From JAHDHW01 sp965277415 (GTDB taxonomy: Bacteria > Bacteroidota > Bacteroidia > Chitinophagales > Saprospiraceae), in assembly GCA_965277415.1 (NCBI GenBank), contig CBDICS010000065.1:112233-176232 (forward strand): a stretch of DNA of 64,000 bases. The letters are read 5' to 3'. Under the pieces are notes generated by a model. That model was not told the DNA's origin, ran no database searches, and was given only the letters and a program-made list of their open reading frames with translations. Made by a program: the position numbers and the translations under genes. This document shows positions 16,441 through 24,852 of the stretch, piece after piece; the stretch's first letter is position 1, and every line of letters begins with the position of its first letter.

Positions 16441-17607
16441 ATGGAGTTTAAGCTAACAGAAGAGCAATTAGCGGTCAAAGAAGCTGCCAGAGACTTCGCC
16501 CAAAATGAATTAAAACCGGGCGTGATCGAACGAGATTCAAAGATGCAATATCCTACTGAGCAAGTCAAAATGATGAGTGAACTTGGCTTTCTTGGGATGA
16601 TGGTCTCACCTGAATATGGTGGAGGTGGAATGGATACTTTGTCATATGTCTTGGCGATGGAAGAAATATCAAAAGTAGATAGTTCCTGTTCCGTTATTAT
16701 GTCTGTCAATAACTCTCTTGTAGCCTGGGGGCTGGAAACATATGGCTCTGAGGCTCAAAAGTCGAAATACCTACCTAAGATAGCCAGTGGAGAAACTATT
16801 GGTTCTTTTTGTCTGTCCGAACCAGAAGCAGGAAGTGATGCAACTAGCCAGCGAACTACTGCTATAGACATGGGTGATCATTACTTACTCAATGGAACAA
16901 AAAACTGGATAACGAGTGGTGGAACCTCAAAAATACATCTGGTGATTGCTCAAACCAATACGGAACTTGGCCACCGAGGGATCAATGCACTTATTGTTGA
17001 AACAGATTGGGAAGGGGTAGAAATTGGAGCCAAAGAAGATAAACTTGGGATAAGAGCATCCGATACCCATACCATCATGTATAATGATGTAAAAGTACCT
17101 AAAGAAAATAGAATTGGCGAAGAAGGTTTTGGATTTAAGTTCGCCATGAAAACATTGAATGGCGGACGCATAGGTATTGCCTCACAAGCATTAGGAATAG
17201 CGACTGGAGCTTACGAGTTAGCAGTAGCTTATTCTAATGAAAGGAAAGCATTTGGAAAACCTATCAATCAACATCAGGCTATTGCTTTTAAATTAGCAAA
17301 AATGGCAACTGAAATAGAAGCCGCCCGAATGTTAGTTTATCGTGCAGCTTGGTTGAAAGATCAACATATGGACTACGGTACTGCAGCGGCGATGGCTAAA
17401 CTATATGCTTCCGAAGTAGCGATGACACAAACTGTCGAAGCAGTCCAAATACATGGAGGTTATGGTTTTGTAAAAGAGTATCATGTAGAACGATTGATGC
17501 GAGATGCAAAAATCACACAAATCTATGAAGGAACTTCAGAGATTCAGCAACTTGTTATCTCTCGTGATATTATCAAGAATGGGAATCTATCTATTCCCGT
17601 TTTTTAG
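16441..17607 (+). CDS. acyl-CoA dehydrogenase (short-chain type)
   Basis: 388 residues, normal for the family. The flavoenzyme oxidises acyl-CoA to trans-2-enoyl-CoA in beta-oxidation or branched amino acid breakdown, handing electrons to ETF. Conserved blocks include CLSEPEAGSDATSQRTTA (FAD/substrate loop), NGTKNWITSGG, LNGGRIGIASQALGIA and the C-terminal signature VEAVQIHGGYGFVKEY with MRDAKITQIYEGTSEIQQL; the Glu in YEGTSE (about residue 362) is the catalytic base at the position used by short/medium-chain enzymes such as butyryl-CoA dehydrogenase. It stands alone with no ETF gene nearby. A candidate operator lies just upstream. Confidence 0.93.
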   Translation: MEFKLTEEQLAVKEAARDFAQNELKPGVIERDSKMQYPTEQVKMMSELGFLGMMVSPEYGGGGMDTLSYVLAMEEISKVDSSCSVIMSVNNSLVAWGLETYGSEAQKSKYLPKIASGETIGSFCLSEPEAGSDATSQRTTAIDMGDHYLLNGTKNWITSGGTSKIHLVIAQTNTELGHRGINALIVETDWEGVEIGAKEDKLGIRASDTHTIMYNDVKVPKENRIGEEGFGFKFAMKTLNGGRIGIASQALGIATGAYELAVAYSNERKAFGKPINQHQAIAFKLAKMATEIEAARMLVYRAAWLKDQHMDYGTAAAMAKLYASEVAMTQTVEAVQIHGGYGFVKEYHVERLMRDAKITQIYEGTSEIQQLVISRDIIKNGNLSIPVF

Positions 17608-17779
17608 GGACAGAGCATCAATAAGTGCCTGTTTCTGATGATGCCTTTTTGCAATTAGAAAATTACCCTCTATTGCCTAGTATAATCATTTTTTTGATTT
17701 AAGGTGCTTCATGTTTCTATTCAATATCACAACCTCTACTGTTCTTTTTCCGTTCTAATAGAGTACATTTATATCAAAC

Positions 17780-18892
17780 ATGAAAGGATCAATCAAAATA
17801 GCGACGATGTTTGGGATTCCAATAAAGATTCATTGGACTTTCAGTTTATTTATACTCTTCATCATTTTTTATGGCTATTATCAGAACATAGGCTGGATTG
17901 GGATAAGCTTAATTCTTTTATTTATCATTGGTTTATTTTTCTGCGTTGTCTTACACGAATATGGTCATGCACTAACGGCCAGGAAATATGGTGTAGAAAC
18001 CCGAGATATTATATTGTCCCCAATAGGAGGCGTAGCCCGACTGGAGCGATTGCCAGAAAAACCTATTCAGGAATTTTATGTAGCCATTGCCGGTCCTTTA
18101 GTAAACATCGCAATTGTGTTGTTGATTGCTCCCATCATCTTTTTGATATTTAAAAACGATATCATATGGGGCGAGGGCTTTTATGATAGTTTTACAAATT
18201 TATCAAACCTTACTAAACCTACGGGGCTATTACCAATGTTACTAATGGGTAATGTTGCGCTTGCTGGCTTCAATCTCTTACCCGCTTTTCCAATGGATGG
18301 AGGCAGAATATTCCGTTCTCTCTTATCTCTTAAGCTTGGCCGGGTTCGTGCGACCCAAATCGCATCATATCTAGGTAATCTATTTGGCATTGGTATGGTC
18401 ATTTGGGGTATCTATTACTCAGAAATAATTATTCCTTTCATTGGCATCTTTGTCTTCCTTTTAGCTACTCATGAGTATCGAATGGTCAAAATGGAGTCTA
18501 TTCTAAAAAGGAATACCGTTGCAGATATCTTAAGAGAAGATTTTACAAAAATATATTTGCACTCGAAAATGGCAGTAGCTGAGGATTTTCTAAAGAAAGG
18601 CTTTGAAAAAAACTTTTTGGTATTCAACGAAGAGGAAAAGCTAGCAGGTGTATTGCATGAATTATTCATACTTGAAGCGATCAAGAAAAAAGACATGGAC
18701 GCTCCTGTAATTGAATATTTAAGTAAAAGTTTTGAAATAATCAAGAAAACGGATACTCTGGATCTAGTCCTCAGAAAGATGCAAGAACATGGATATAGTA
18801 TCTTACCTGTTTTTGAAGAAGACCTCCTGCTTGGCGTAGTTGATGTAACTATGATGAATAATTTTCTAGTCCTGAAGAAAAAGACAGGGTAA
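17780..18892 (+). CDS. site-2 protease family (M50) zinc metalloprotease with CBS domains
   Basis: 370 residues. The first 230 form a membrane protease domain with about six helices: the zinc motif HEYGH is at residues 59-63 in the third hydrophobic segment, and the distal ligand lies in NLLPAFPMDGGRIFRSLL. Two CBS motifs follow (about 245-300 and 310-368; DTLDLVLRKMQEHGYSILPV in the second), which usually bind adenosine nucleotides and set activity. This is the SpoIVFB/Rv2869-like group with C-terminal CBS pair. The substrate is unknown; cleavage of a membrane-anchored regulator is the family role. The frame at 17704 that overlaps the start is a shadow. A bidirectional terminator follows. 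Confidence 0.92.
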   Translation: MKGSIKIATMFGIPIKIHWTFSLFILFIIFYGYYQNIGWIGISLILLFIIGLFFCVVLHEYGHALTARKYGVETRDIILSPIGGVARLERLPEKPIQEFYVAIAGPLVNIAIVLLIAPIIFLIFKNDIIWGEGFYDSFTNLSNLTKPTGLLPMLLMGNVALAGFNLLPAFPMDGGRIFRSLLSLKLGRVRATQIASYLGNLFGIGMVIWGIYYSEIIIPFIGIFVFLLATHEYRMVKMESILKRNTVADILREDFTKIYLHSKMAVAEDFLKKGFEKNFLVFNEEEKLAGVLHELFILEAIKKKDMDAPVIEYLSKSFEIIKKTDTLDLVLRKMQEHGYSILPVFEEDLLLGVVDVTMMNNFLVLKKKTG

Positions 18893-18920
18893 TAAACTTT
18901 CCGCTCCGCGCTATTTTAAA

Positions 18921-18958
18921 TATAAAAGGGCTTTTGAAATTTCAAAAGCCCTTTTATA
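18921..18958. terminator. bidirectional terminator between M50 protease and OmpH genes
   Basis: A perfect palindrome with AAAAGGGCTTTTGAAA in the left arm and its complement in the right. The stem of AAAAGGGC/GCCCTTTT with A- and T-rich flanks works on either strand, and it lies between two convergent genes. Confidence 0.85.
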
Positions 18959-19025
18959 TTTTCTCAATTTGAATGATTCTTTATCCAGTATTTCTGTTCT
19001 AGAACAATTCACATTCCCAACATAA

Positions 19026-19544
19026 CTAGAGTCCAAGTTTCGCTTTCACTAAGCTCATCACATCTGTTGAAGTATCATGGTACAACATTACATTCAGTCC
19101 ACTTGAATCAAAAATCATTGTATAGCCACCTTCTTTACCAACTGCTTTGATTGCAGTATCAATCTTCTCAAGGATTGGTTTTAAGAGTTCATTTCTTTTG
19201 GTTCCCACTTTTTCTTGAAGGCCATATTCTTCTTCTTGAAGACCTTGTTGTCTCTTTTGTAAAGCGGCCCCTTCTTCTTGTTGTTTTACAGGGGCTAGAT
19301 TAGGTGCTTTTTCTTCAAATAAAGCGACATCCTTTTGAAAATTTTCAACCTTTTTTTGAAAATCTTTAGCCAATTGACTCTGATATGTTTCCAATTCTTT
19401 ATCTGCTGCCTTAGCTTCTGGAAGTAGTAAAATTAACTCTTGTGAATTGAGGTATCCAAATTTTTGATCTTGTGCAATGAGACTAGATGTTGCTCCTAAT
19501 AAAAAAACCAAGAATAAAGTACTTATTTTAAATATGTTTTTCAT
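19026..19544 (-). CDS. OmpH/Skp family periplasmic chaperone
   Basis: 172 residues with a signal peptide (MKNIFKISTLFLVFLLGATS, cleaved near LIAQ). The mature part starts DQKFGYLNSQELILLLPEAK, matching the Skp N-terminal strand ('aYvn.q.ll..mPe'), then a long Gln/Glu/Lys-rich coiled coil (about 50-130) that forms the tentacles of the trimer, and ends with YTMIFDSSGLNVMLYHDTST. Skp captures unfolded outer membrane proteins in the periplasm and brings them to BAM. Bacteroidota often have several such genes next to bamA; this one stands alone, so it is an extra copy or a diverged paralogue. Confidence 0.9.
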   Translation of the reverse strand: MKNIFKISTLFLVFLLGATSSLIAQDQKFGYLNSQELILLLPEAKAADKELETYQSQLAKDFQKKVENFQKDVALFEEKAPNLAPVKQQEEGAALQKRQQGLQEEEYGLQEKVGTKRNELLKPILEKIDTAIKAVGKEGGYTMIFDSSGLNVMLYHDTSTDVMSLVKAKLGL

Positions 19545-19824
19545 TTTAATGTATTCTAATTAATAAATTAAGCTTCGTATCTACTTATACTACTATATGC
19601 AACAAATTTACCTCTAGTCTATGAGTTTTTCTAACTTTTAACAGAACATTATTTAAGCTCCTGCATTCGTTTTTTTAATATAAAATCCCTTGAATTGGTT
19701 GATTCTCAAAGTTTTGCAATTATTTCGAGTATATTACTAAAAAAAAATCTCTTAATTATTAGTTAAGATTTTAGCAACCTTAAGCTCTGAATTTGATAAT
19801 TTCAAATCAAAATTTTGTTCCAAT

Positions 19825-20598
19825 ATGATCACAGTTAAAAATCTGACCAAAGTTTTCAAACTTTCAAAGCAACAAAGAAAAGAGTACGGTGGCCAAATCA
19901 ATTCACTTACTGCGGTAAATGACATTAGTTTTACTTGCCAACCAGGGAGGATTTGCTCGCTTTTAGGGCCTAATGGTGCAGGAAAAACGACAACACTTCG
20001 AATGATCGCAACTATCTTAGAACCAACAGAAGGACAGATCGAAGTTGCTGGTTATCATGTTGATAAGCAAGCAAAAGAAGTGAGAGAAAAAATCGGTTTT
20101 CTGACAGGGAGTACAGGTTTGTATAAAAGGCTTAGCCCAAATGAGCTTGTAAAGTATTTTGCAGATTTATATCATATTCCATCTTCTATTTTCAAAGAAA
20201 GAAAAGACGCTCTTTTTACATTATTGGATATGCATGGATTTGCGAATAAAAGAATTGGTCAATTATCTACTGGCATGCAACAAAAAGTATCAATTGTCAG
20301 AACGATGATTCACGATCCTGATGTAGTAATTTTTGATGAACCTACTTCTGGCCTGGATGTAATAACCGCTGAAAACATTATTGATCTTATTTTTCAATGT
20401 AAAGAAAAAGGAAAAACGGTTATTTTCTCTTCTCATATAATGAGTGAAGTAGACTTACTTTGTGATGACCTCATTATAATTCATAATGGTCAGCTATGTT
20501 ATAATGACACCATGAAAAGTTTCCGGAATCAAATGGGAGCTAATAATCTCACTGAAGAATTTATTAGAATCATCAAAACTCAAAATAATCGTGCATAA
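19825..20598 (+). CDS. ABC transporter ATP-binding protein, NatA-like
   Basis: 257 residues with a full ABC ATPase: Walker A LLGPNGAGKTTTLRMIAT, signature LSTGMQQKVSIVRTMI, Walker B DVVIFDEPTSGLD and the switch His in FSSHIMSEVD. The N-terminal MITVKNLTKVFKLSKQQRKE with its insert before the Walker A is typical of NatA, which together with the permease NatB exports Na+ in Bacillus. No permease gene follows: the next gene is psuG, 140 bases on, and nothing membrane-like precedes it. It is therefore an orphan subunit here, to be paired with a permease elsewhere in the genome, or a remnant of a broken pair. Confidence 0.85.
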   Translation: MITVKNLTKVFKLSKQQRKEYGGQINSLTAVNDISFTCQPGRICSLLGPNGAGKTTTLRMIATILEPTEGQIEVAGYHVDKQAKEVREKIGFLTGSTGLYKRLSPNELVKYFADLYHIPSSIFKERKDALFTLLDMHGFANKRIGQLSTGMQQKVSIVRTMIHDPDVVIFDEPTSGLDVITAENIIDLIFQCKEKGKTVIFSSHIMSEVDLLCDDLIIIHNGQLCYNDTMKSFRNQMGANNLTEEFIRIIKTQNNRA

Positions 20599-20738
20599 AC
20601 AGGATAGTCGCTGAGATTATTTATAAGCCCTAAAAAACTAAACCTTATGGCACATCGATATGACAATTTATAGATCATTTATTTTTATATTACTGCTCTT
20701 TTAGAAACCATAGATAGATCTATAAAGTTACTTTTTAC

Positions 20739-21647
20739 ATGTATAACGAACACCTTAATATTCTTCCTGAAGTTAGCGAAGCTTTAAATCAGGGTCAACC
20801 AGTAGTCGCTCTAGAGTCTACGATCATTTCTCATGGGATGCCTTATCCACAAAATGTTGAGACAGCTTTAGAAGTAGAAAAAATTGTTAGAGAAAATGGA
20901 GCGCTTCCTGCTACAATTGCTATCATTGAAGGAAAATTGCAAGTTGGGCTGAATAAATCCCAAATAGAGCTAATTGGTAAAATTGGTCCTAGTGTAATAA
21001 AAACAAGCCGTCGGGATTTACCTTTTATTGTTTCTAGTAAAAAAAATGGTGCAACAACCGTTGCCGCCACTATGATAATAGCTCAAATGGCTGGTATTAA
21101 AATATTTGCTACAGGCGGCATAGGTGGTGTCCATAGAGGAGGAAACAAAACCATGGATATTTCCGCTGATCTTCAAGAGTTAGCCCAGACCAATGTTGCC
21201 GTAATTTGCGCCGGTGCTAAATCAATCCTTGACTTAGGATTGACACTGGAATATTTAGAAACTTATGGTGTTCCTGTGATTGGCTATCAAACAAATGAAT
21301 TTCCTGCATTTTACTCTAGAAAGAGTGGCTTAGACTTACAGTACGCTGTAGATACACCTGCCGAAATTGCAAACATCCTTCGCACTAAAGAAAGTCTGAA
21401 TCTTAAAGGAGGTAGTCTTATTGTAAATCCAATTCCGGTTGAATACGAAATGGAATACACAGTAATAAATAAAGCGATTGCGCAAGCTGTTCAAGAAGCT
21501 AATGACCAATTGATTACAGGCAAAGAAATCACACCTTTTTTATTAAATCGTGTGAAACAAATTACATCTGGTAAAAGCTTGGAAGCCAATATAAAATTGG
21601 TTTATAATAATGCACAATTAGCGGCTAAAATTGCTAAGACTTACTAG
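20739..21647 (+). CDS. psuG: pseudouridine-5'-phosphate glycosidase
   Basis: 302 residues, standard for PsuG, which reversibly splits pseudouridine 5'-phosphate into uracil and ribose 5-phosphate. The sequence follows the family: ALESTIISHGMPYPQNVETA near the N-terminus, the ATIAIIEGKLQVGL segment, TTVAATMIIAQMAGIKIFATGG and GGVHRGG (metal and phosphate binding), VICAGAKSILDLGLTLEYLETYGVPVIGY, and near the C-terminus the GKEITPFLLNRVKQITSGKSLEANIKLVYNNA stretch. No pseudouridine kinase (psuK) gene adjoins it. It is a cytoplasmic salvage enzyme. Confidence 0.95.
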   Translation: MYNEHLNILPEVSEALNQGQPVVALESTIISHGMPYPQNVETALEVEKIVRENGALPATIAIIEGKLQVGLNKSQIELIGKIGPSVIKTSRRDLPFIVSSKKNGATTVAATMIIAQMAGIKIFATGGIGGVHRGGNKTMDISADLQELAQTNVAVICAGAKSILDLGLTLEYLETYGVPVIGYQTNEFPAFYSRKSGLDLQYAVDTPAEIANILRTKESLNLKGGSLIVNPIPVEYEMEYTVINKAIAQAVQEANDQLITGKEITPFLLNRVKQITSGKSLEANIKLVYNNAQLAAKIAKTY

Positions 21648-21768
21648 ACAAAACAACATAAAAAACTGACAGTCAACCAATTAACACATGTTAGTAACTT
21701 ATGTTAATAACTTTTACACATGTCAATTTAACAGATTTATTCTTAAGTATTGCTTAAAACCAGACCAT

Positions 21769-23511
21769 ATGAAAGCCCTCAGTACTCCTTTACTTTGCCT
21801 AATGCTTCTTATACTTTTATCTACTTGTCAAACTAATGATCAAACTAAAATATCCAATGCACATTTTTCCATTAGCTATACCCAAGAAAAAAGCACTGAG
21901 CCATTAGACGGTCGGGTCATCCTTTTATTATCTAAGCATAATGATATCGAACCTAGATTTCAATTAAATGATGGCCCAAGTACAAATATTGCTTTTGGGA
22001 TTGATGTTGAGCACCTACATTCTGAGGAAAATGCGATTATCGATAATCAAGTTTTTGGCTATCCAATGAATAGCTTAGCCGAAGTTCCTAAAGGTGATTA
22101 TTACGTTCAAGCGGTTTTCCATTTATATGAAACGTTTAATCGTGCAGATGGACATATCGTAAAATTACCAATGGATCGTGGAGAAGGTCAGCAATGGAAT
22201 CGAGCGCCAGGTAATCTTTATAGTACGCCAAAGAAAATCCATTGGGATCCTAGTATAGAACAATCTATTTCAATTGATCTGAATCAGGTCATTCCGCCCA
22301 TTGCCCCTCCAAAGGATACTAAATACATCAAACATATAAAACTCAAGAGTGACTTACTGTCAAAATTTTGGGGTAGAGATATGTTTCTCGGAGCTCATAT
22401 CCTACTACCGGAAGGGTTTGATGAGCATCCGAATGTAAAGTATCCACTTGCTATTATGCATGGCCATTTCCCACATGATTTTGGTGGCTTTAGGGTTGAT
22501 CCTCCTGATCCAGACCTCAAACCCGAATATAGTGAGCGCTTTAAATTGGAAGGATATAATAATATTGTACAACAGGAAAGTCATGATTTTTATAAGATGT
22601 GGACAGGTCCAGACTTCCCAAGAGTGTTAGCCATAAAGATTCAACATGCAAATCCATATTATGATGATTCTTATGCAGTAAATTCTGAAAACCTGGGGCC
22701 ATATGGTGATGCCATTACTTATGAATTGATCCCTTATATTGAAGAAAAGTTTCGAGGAATTGGAGAAGGTTGGGCAAGATTTCTTTATGGAGGATCTACT
22801 GGGGGCTGGGAAGCTTTGGCTGCTCAGGTTCTTTATCCAGAAGAATATAATGGATGTTTTGCTGCTTGTCCTGATCCAATCGATTTTCGGGCTTATATGC
22901 TTATCAACCTTTATAAAGATAAAAATGCTTACTATCTGGAAAGTGATTTTAAAAAATCATTAATTCCTGCTAAAAGAGATTATTTAGGCAATGTGACTGC
23001 ATCTGTACAAGATATGAATCACCGCGAATTGGTATTAGGAACAAAAAGTCGGTCTGGCAATCAGTTTGATATCTGGGAAGCAGTATATTCTCCTGTCGGT
23101 TCTGATGGATATCCGGAAAGAATCTGGAATAAAAAAACAGGAGCCATCAACCCAGAAGTTGCTTCTTTTTGGAAAGAAAATTACGACCTCACTTATATCA
23201 TGAAACGAGACTGGAAAACCCTTGGTCCTAAGCTTCAAAACAAAATCAGAATCTATTGTGGTGATATGGATAATTATTACCTTAATAATGCAGTCTATCT
23301 GGCCGAAGATTTTTTGGAAAATACATCCGCACCTTATTATAACGGTCTTATAGATTATGGAGATCGCGCGGAACATTGTTGGAATGGAGATCATAACCAA
23401 TCAAACGCCATTTCGAGACTTCGCTATCATAGAATGTTTATTCCAAAGTGGGTAAAAGATCTTGAGACTAATGTCCCTCAAGGGGCTGATTTGAAATCAT
23501 GGAGATATTAA
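21769..23511 (+). CDS. lipoprotein with alpha/beta-hydrolase (esterase) fold
   Basis: I start at the ATG at 21769, which gives 580 residues and a proper lipoprotein signal ending LLILLSTC. The frame is open for 27 codons more, but those are not signal-like. The fold is suggested by KYPLAIMHGHFPHDFGGF (strand then oxyanion loop), an elbow FLYGGSTGGWEALAAQVLYP whose GGSTGG fits the G-x-S-x-G nucleophile, LYPEEYNGCFAACPDPIDFR after it, and a late His in RAEHCWNGDHNQSN. An N-terminal beta-rich domain lies before it (about 25-190). This resembles the large esterase/'feruloyl-esterase-like' lipoproteins of Bacteroidota. Substrate is unknown. The product should face the periplasm or the cell surface. 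Confidence 0.75.
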   Translation: MKALSTPLLCLMLLILLSTCQTNDQTKISNAHFSISYTQEKSTEPLDGRVILLLSKHNDIEPRFQLNDGPSTNIAFGIDVEHLHSEENAIIDNQVFGYPMNSLAEVPKGDYYVQAVFHLYETFNRADGHIVKLPMDRGEGQQWNRAPGNLYSTPKKIHWDPSIEQSISIDLNQVIPPIAPPKDTKYIKHIKLKSDLLSKFWGRDMFLGAHILLPEGFDEHPNVKYPLAIMHGHFPHDFGGFRVDPPDPDLKPEYSERFKLEGYNNIVQQESHDFYKMWTGPDFPRVLAIKIQHANPYYDDSYAVNSENLGPYGDAITYELIPYIEEKFRGIGEGWARFLYGGSTGGWEALAAQVLYPEEYNGCFAACPDPIDFRAYMLINLYKDKNAYYLESDFKKSLIPAKRDYLGNVTASVQDMNHRELVLGTKSRSGNQFDIWEAVYSPVGSDGYPERIWNKKTGAINPEVASFWKENYDLTYIMKRDWKTLGPKLQNKIRIYCGDMDNYYLNNAVYLAEDFLENTSAPYYNGLIDYGDRAEHCWNGDHNQSNAISRLRYHRMFIPKWVKDLETNVPQGADLKSWRY

Positions 23512-23549
23512 AAGGCAGGGCATCAGATACTCTGACGTACAAGAGTCAT

Positions 23550-24347
23550 TTACATTTCAGCGTAAGCATACATGTTTTCTACGGTTGGAAGTGGGCTACC
23601 TCCTGGTTTTTCAAGCGTAATGACAAAACTTTCACAATCTTTGATAAATGGAATGTTATACAATTCTGACTTTTCGTCATCCATTTTCAACATACCAAGA
23701 TCTATGTATTTATTATTAGTCTTTGCCCACATTTGATATTCATTACCAAAAGGACATTTCGGTAGTCCAATGACGTTGAGTAAGCATTTTCCATGTTTAG
23801 GATTGAAGAAAAGAACAGCATGTGTTTCTGTTTCGCTACCTGAACTTTTGAGGTGAATTTTTTGAGTATTCATATCTTTCAAAACTACATTCCCTTCTAC
23901 AACCTGTTCATTCTTAGCCAATAATACGTTTTGGTCTGATTGAAGGTGTTTTAATTGAGTAGATAAAATCGCAATTTTGTTAAGGGCATCTTTCTGATTA
24001 TTATAAAACACCCAGCTTAAGCCTCCTAAAGTAACGATCATCATTGCTGCAATACCAGCGCCCCATTTCCAGGATTGGGGCAAATGCTGAACGGTATCTT
24101 GTCCAGAACTTAAAGATGCTCCAATTCCACCTTTTTGCGAAAACATTTTCGCTTTTATATGCTTCGGTGTATTTGAACAATTTAGGTCTGCATATTCTTC
24201 CATGCAGTTTTGCATTTTACAAATATGTTTATCCACTTCAGGATATTCCTTAGCCATTTGCTCTACATGATCCATTTCTTCCTGAGATGCTAATCCAAGA
24301 ACATATTTTTCAATGATACCAGAGTTTATTAATTGTTGAATATCCAT
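23550..24347 (-). CDS. anti-sigma factor, RskA-like
   Basis: 265 residues in the order expected for an anti-sigma-K type protein: an N-terminal zinc-less anti-sigma helix bundle (MDIQQLINSGIIEKYVLGLA, EEMDHVEQMAKEYPEVDKHI), one membrane segment at about 96-112 (GAGIAAMMIVTLGGLSWVFY), a coiled stretch and a C-terminal RskA domain with AVLFFNPKHGKCLLNVIGLP and YQMWAKTNNKYIDLGMLKM. The first domain would bind an ECF sigma factor in the cytoplasm while the last senses the periplasm. The usual partner sigma gene should lie upstream, but 24348-24852 has no gene, so this is an orphan in its immediate context. It converges on the esterase-like gene with 38 bases between. Confidence 0.85.
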   Translation of the reverse strand: MDIQQLINSGIIEKYVLGLASQEEMDHVEQMAKEYPEVDKHICKMQNCMEEYADLNCSNTPKHIKAKMFSQKGGIGASLSSGQDTVQHLPQSWKWGAGIAAMMIVTLGGLSWVFYNNQKDALNKIAILSTQLKHLQSDQNVLLAKNEQVVEGNVVLKDMNTQKIHLKSSGSETETHAVLFFNPKHGKCLLNVIGLPKCPFGNEYQMWAKTNNKYIDLGMLKMDDEKSELYNIPFIKDCESFVITLEKPGGSPLPTVENMYAYAEM

Positions 24348-24762
24348 TTATAATTAATCAAAATTTTGCTGAAATAGTCAAACTAAATGCTGCTTAAAGA
24401 ATAATTCTTGATTATGCTATCTTATGCATTAGATTCTAACCAAACAAATGCCAAAATCGACCAGTACTTATATTTTTTAATTTTAAAGTCTGGTATGAAA
24501 TTATCAGCTATAAAGAATACAATGTGGAATTTCCAGAAATCCTGCTAGTTTTGTTTTGTATACCCATTAAAATAAACTAAATCGATAATTGTTTTAGATT
24601 TCACACCTAAATTTATATTTTTTTCAGATTACAAACTAGATTTAACACGCTTAGATACTAATAATTTATGCTATTGACATGTATCAATTTTTATTTAGTC
24701 CTGCTAAAAACGTTTTCTGAAGTTATTTAATAAAATGACTGTTTTCAAACAGCTCCTCTATA
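24348..24762. other. gene-free stretch upstream of the anti-sigma gene
   Basis: About 415 very AT-rich bases. No frame of protein-like composition, in particular no ECF sigma factor, and no repeat copy. It should hold the promoter of the anti-sigma gene and the terminator listed next. Confidence 0.5.
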
Positions 24763-24768
24763 AAAAAA

Positions 24769-24791
24769 GCACTTTAGAAATTCTAAAGTGC
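24769..24791 (-). terminator. terminator of the repeat-protein gene
   Basis: GCACTTTAGAA pairs with TTCTAAAGTGC around a single base. Read on the minus strand it is followed by seven T, giving a good intrinsic terminator about 60 bases after the stop of the gene that ends at 24853. Confidence 0.8.
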
Positions 24792-24852
24792 CTTAAATTC
24801 AATACTCTTTTTTGATAAAAGTTTAGACAAGCTCTAAGAACTTCTATCAAAT

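Noticed and set aside
16365..16709. 114-codon minus-strand frame opposite the acyl-CoA dehydrogenase start
   Set aside because: Antisense image of a well-conserved enzyme N-terminus; no family resemblance.
17704..18153. 149-codon plus-strand frame overlapping the M50 protease gene
   Set aside because: It runs in another frame over the strongly conserved HEYGH domain; the protease frame carries all motifs.
21688..21768. Upstream extension of the esterase-like lipoprotein
   Set aside because: The 27 extra residues would place the lipoprotein signal inside the protein; the ATG at 21769 gives a proper signal.
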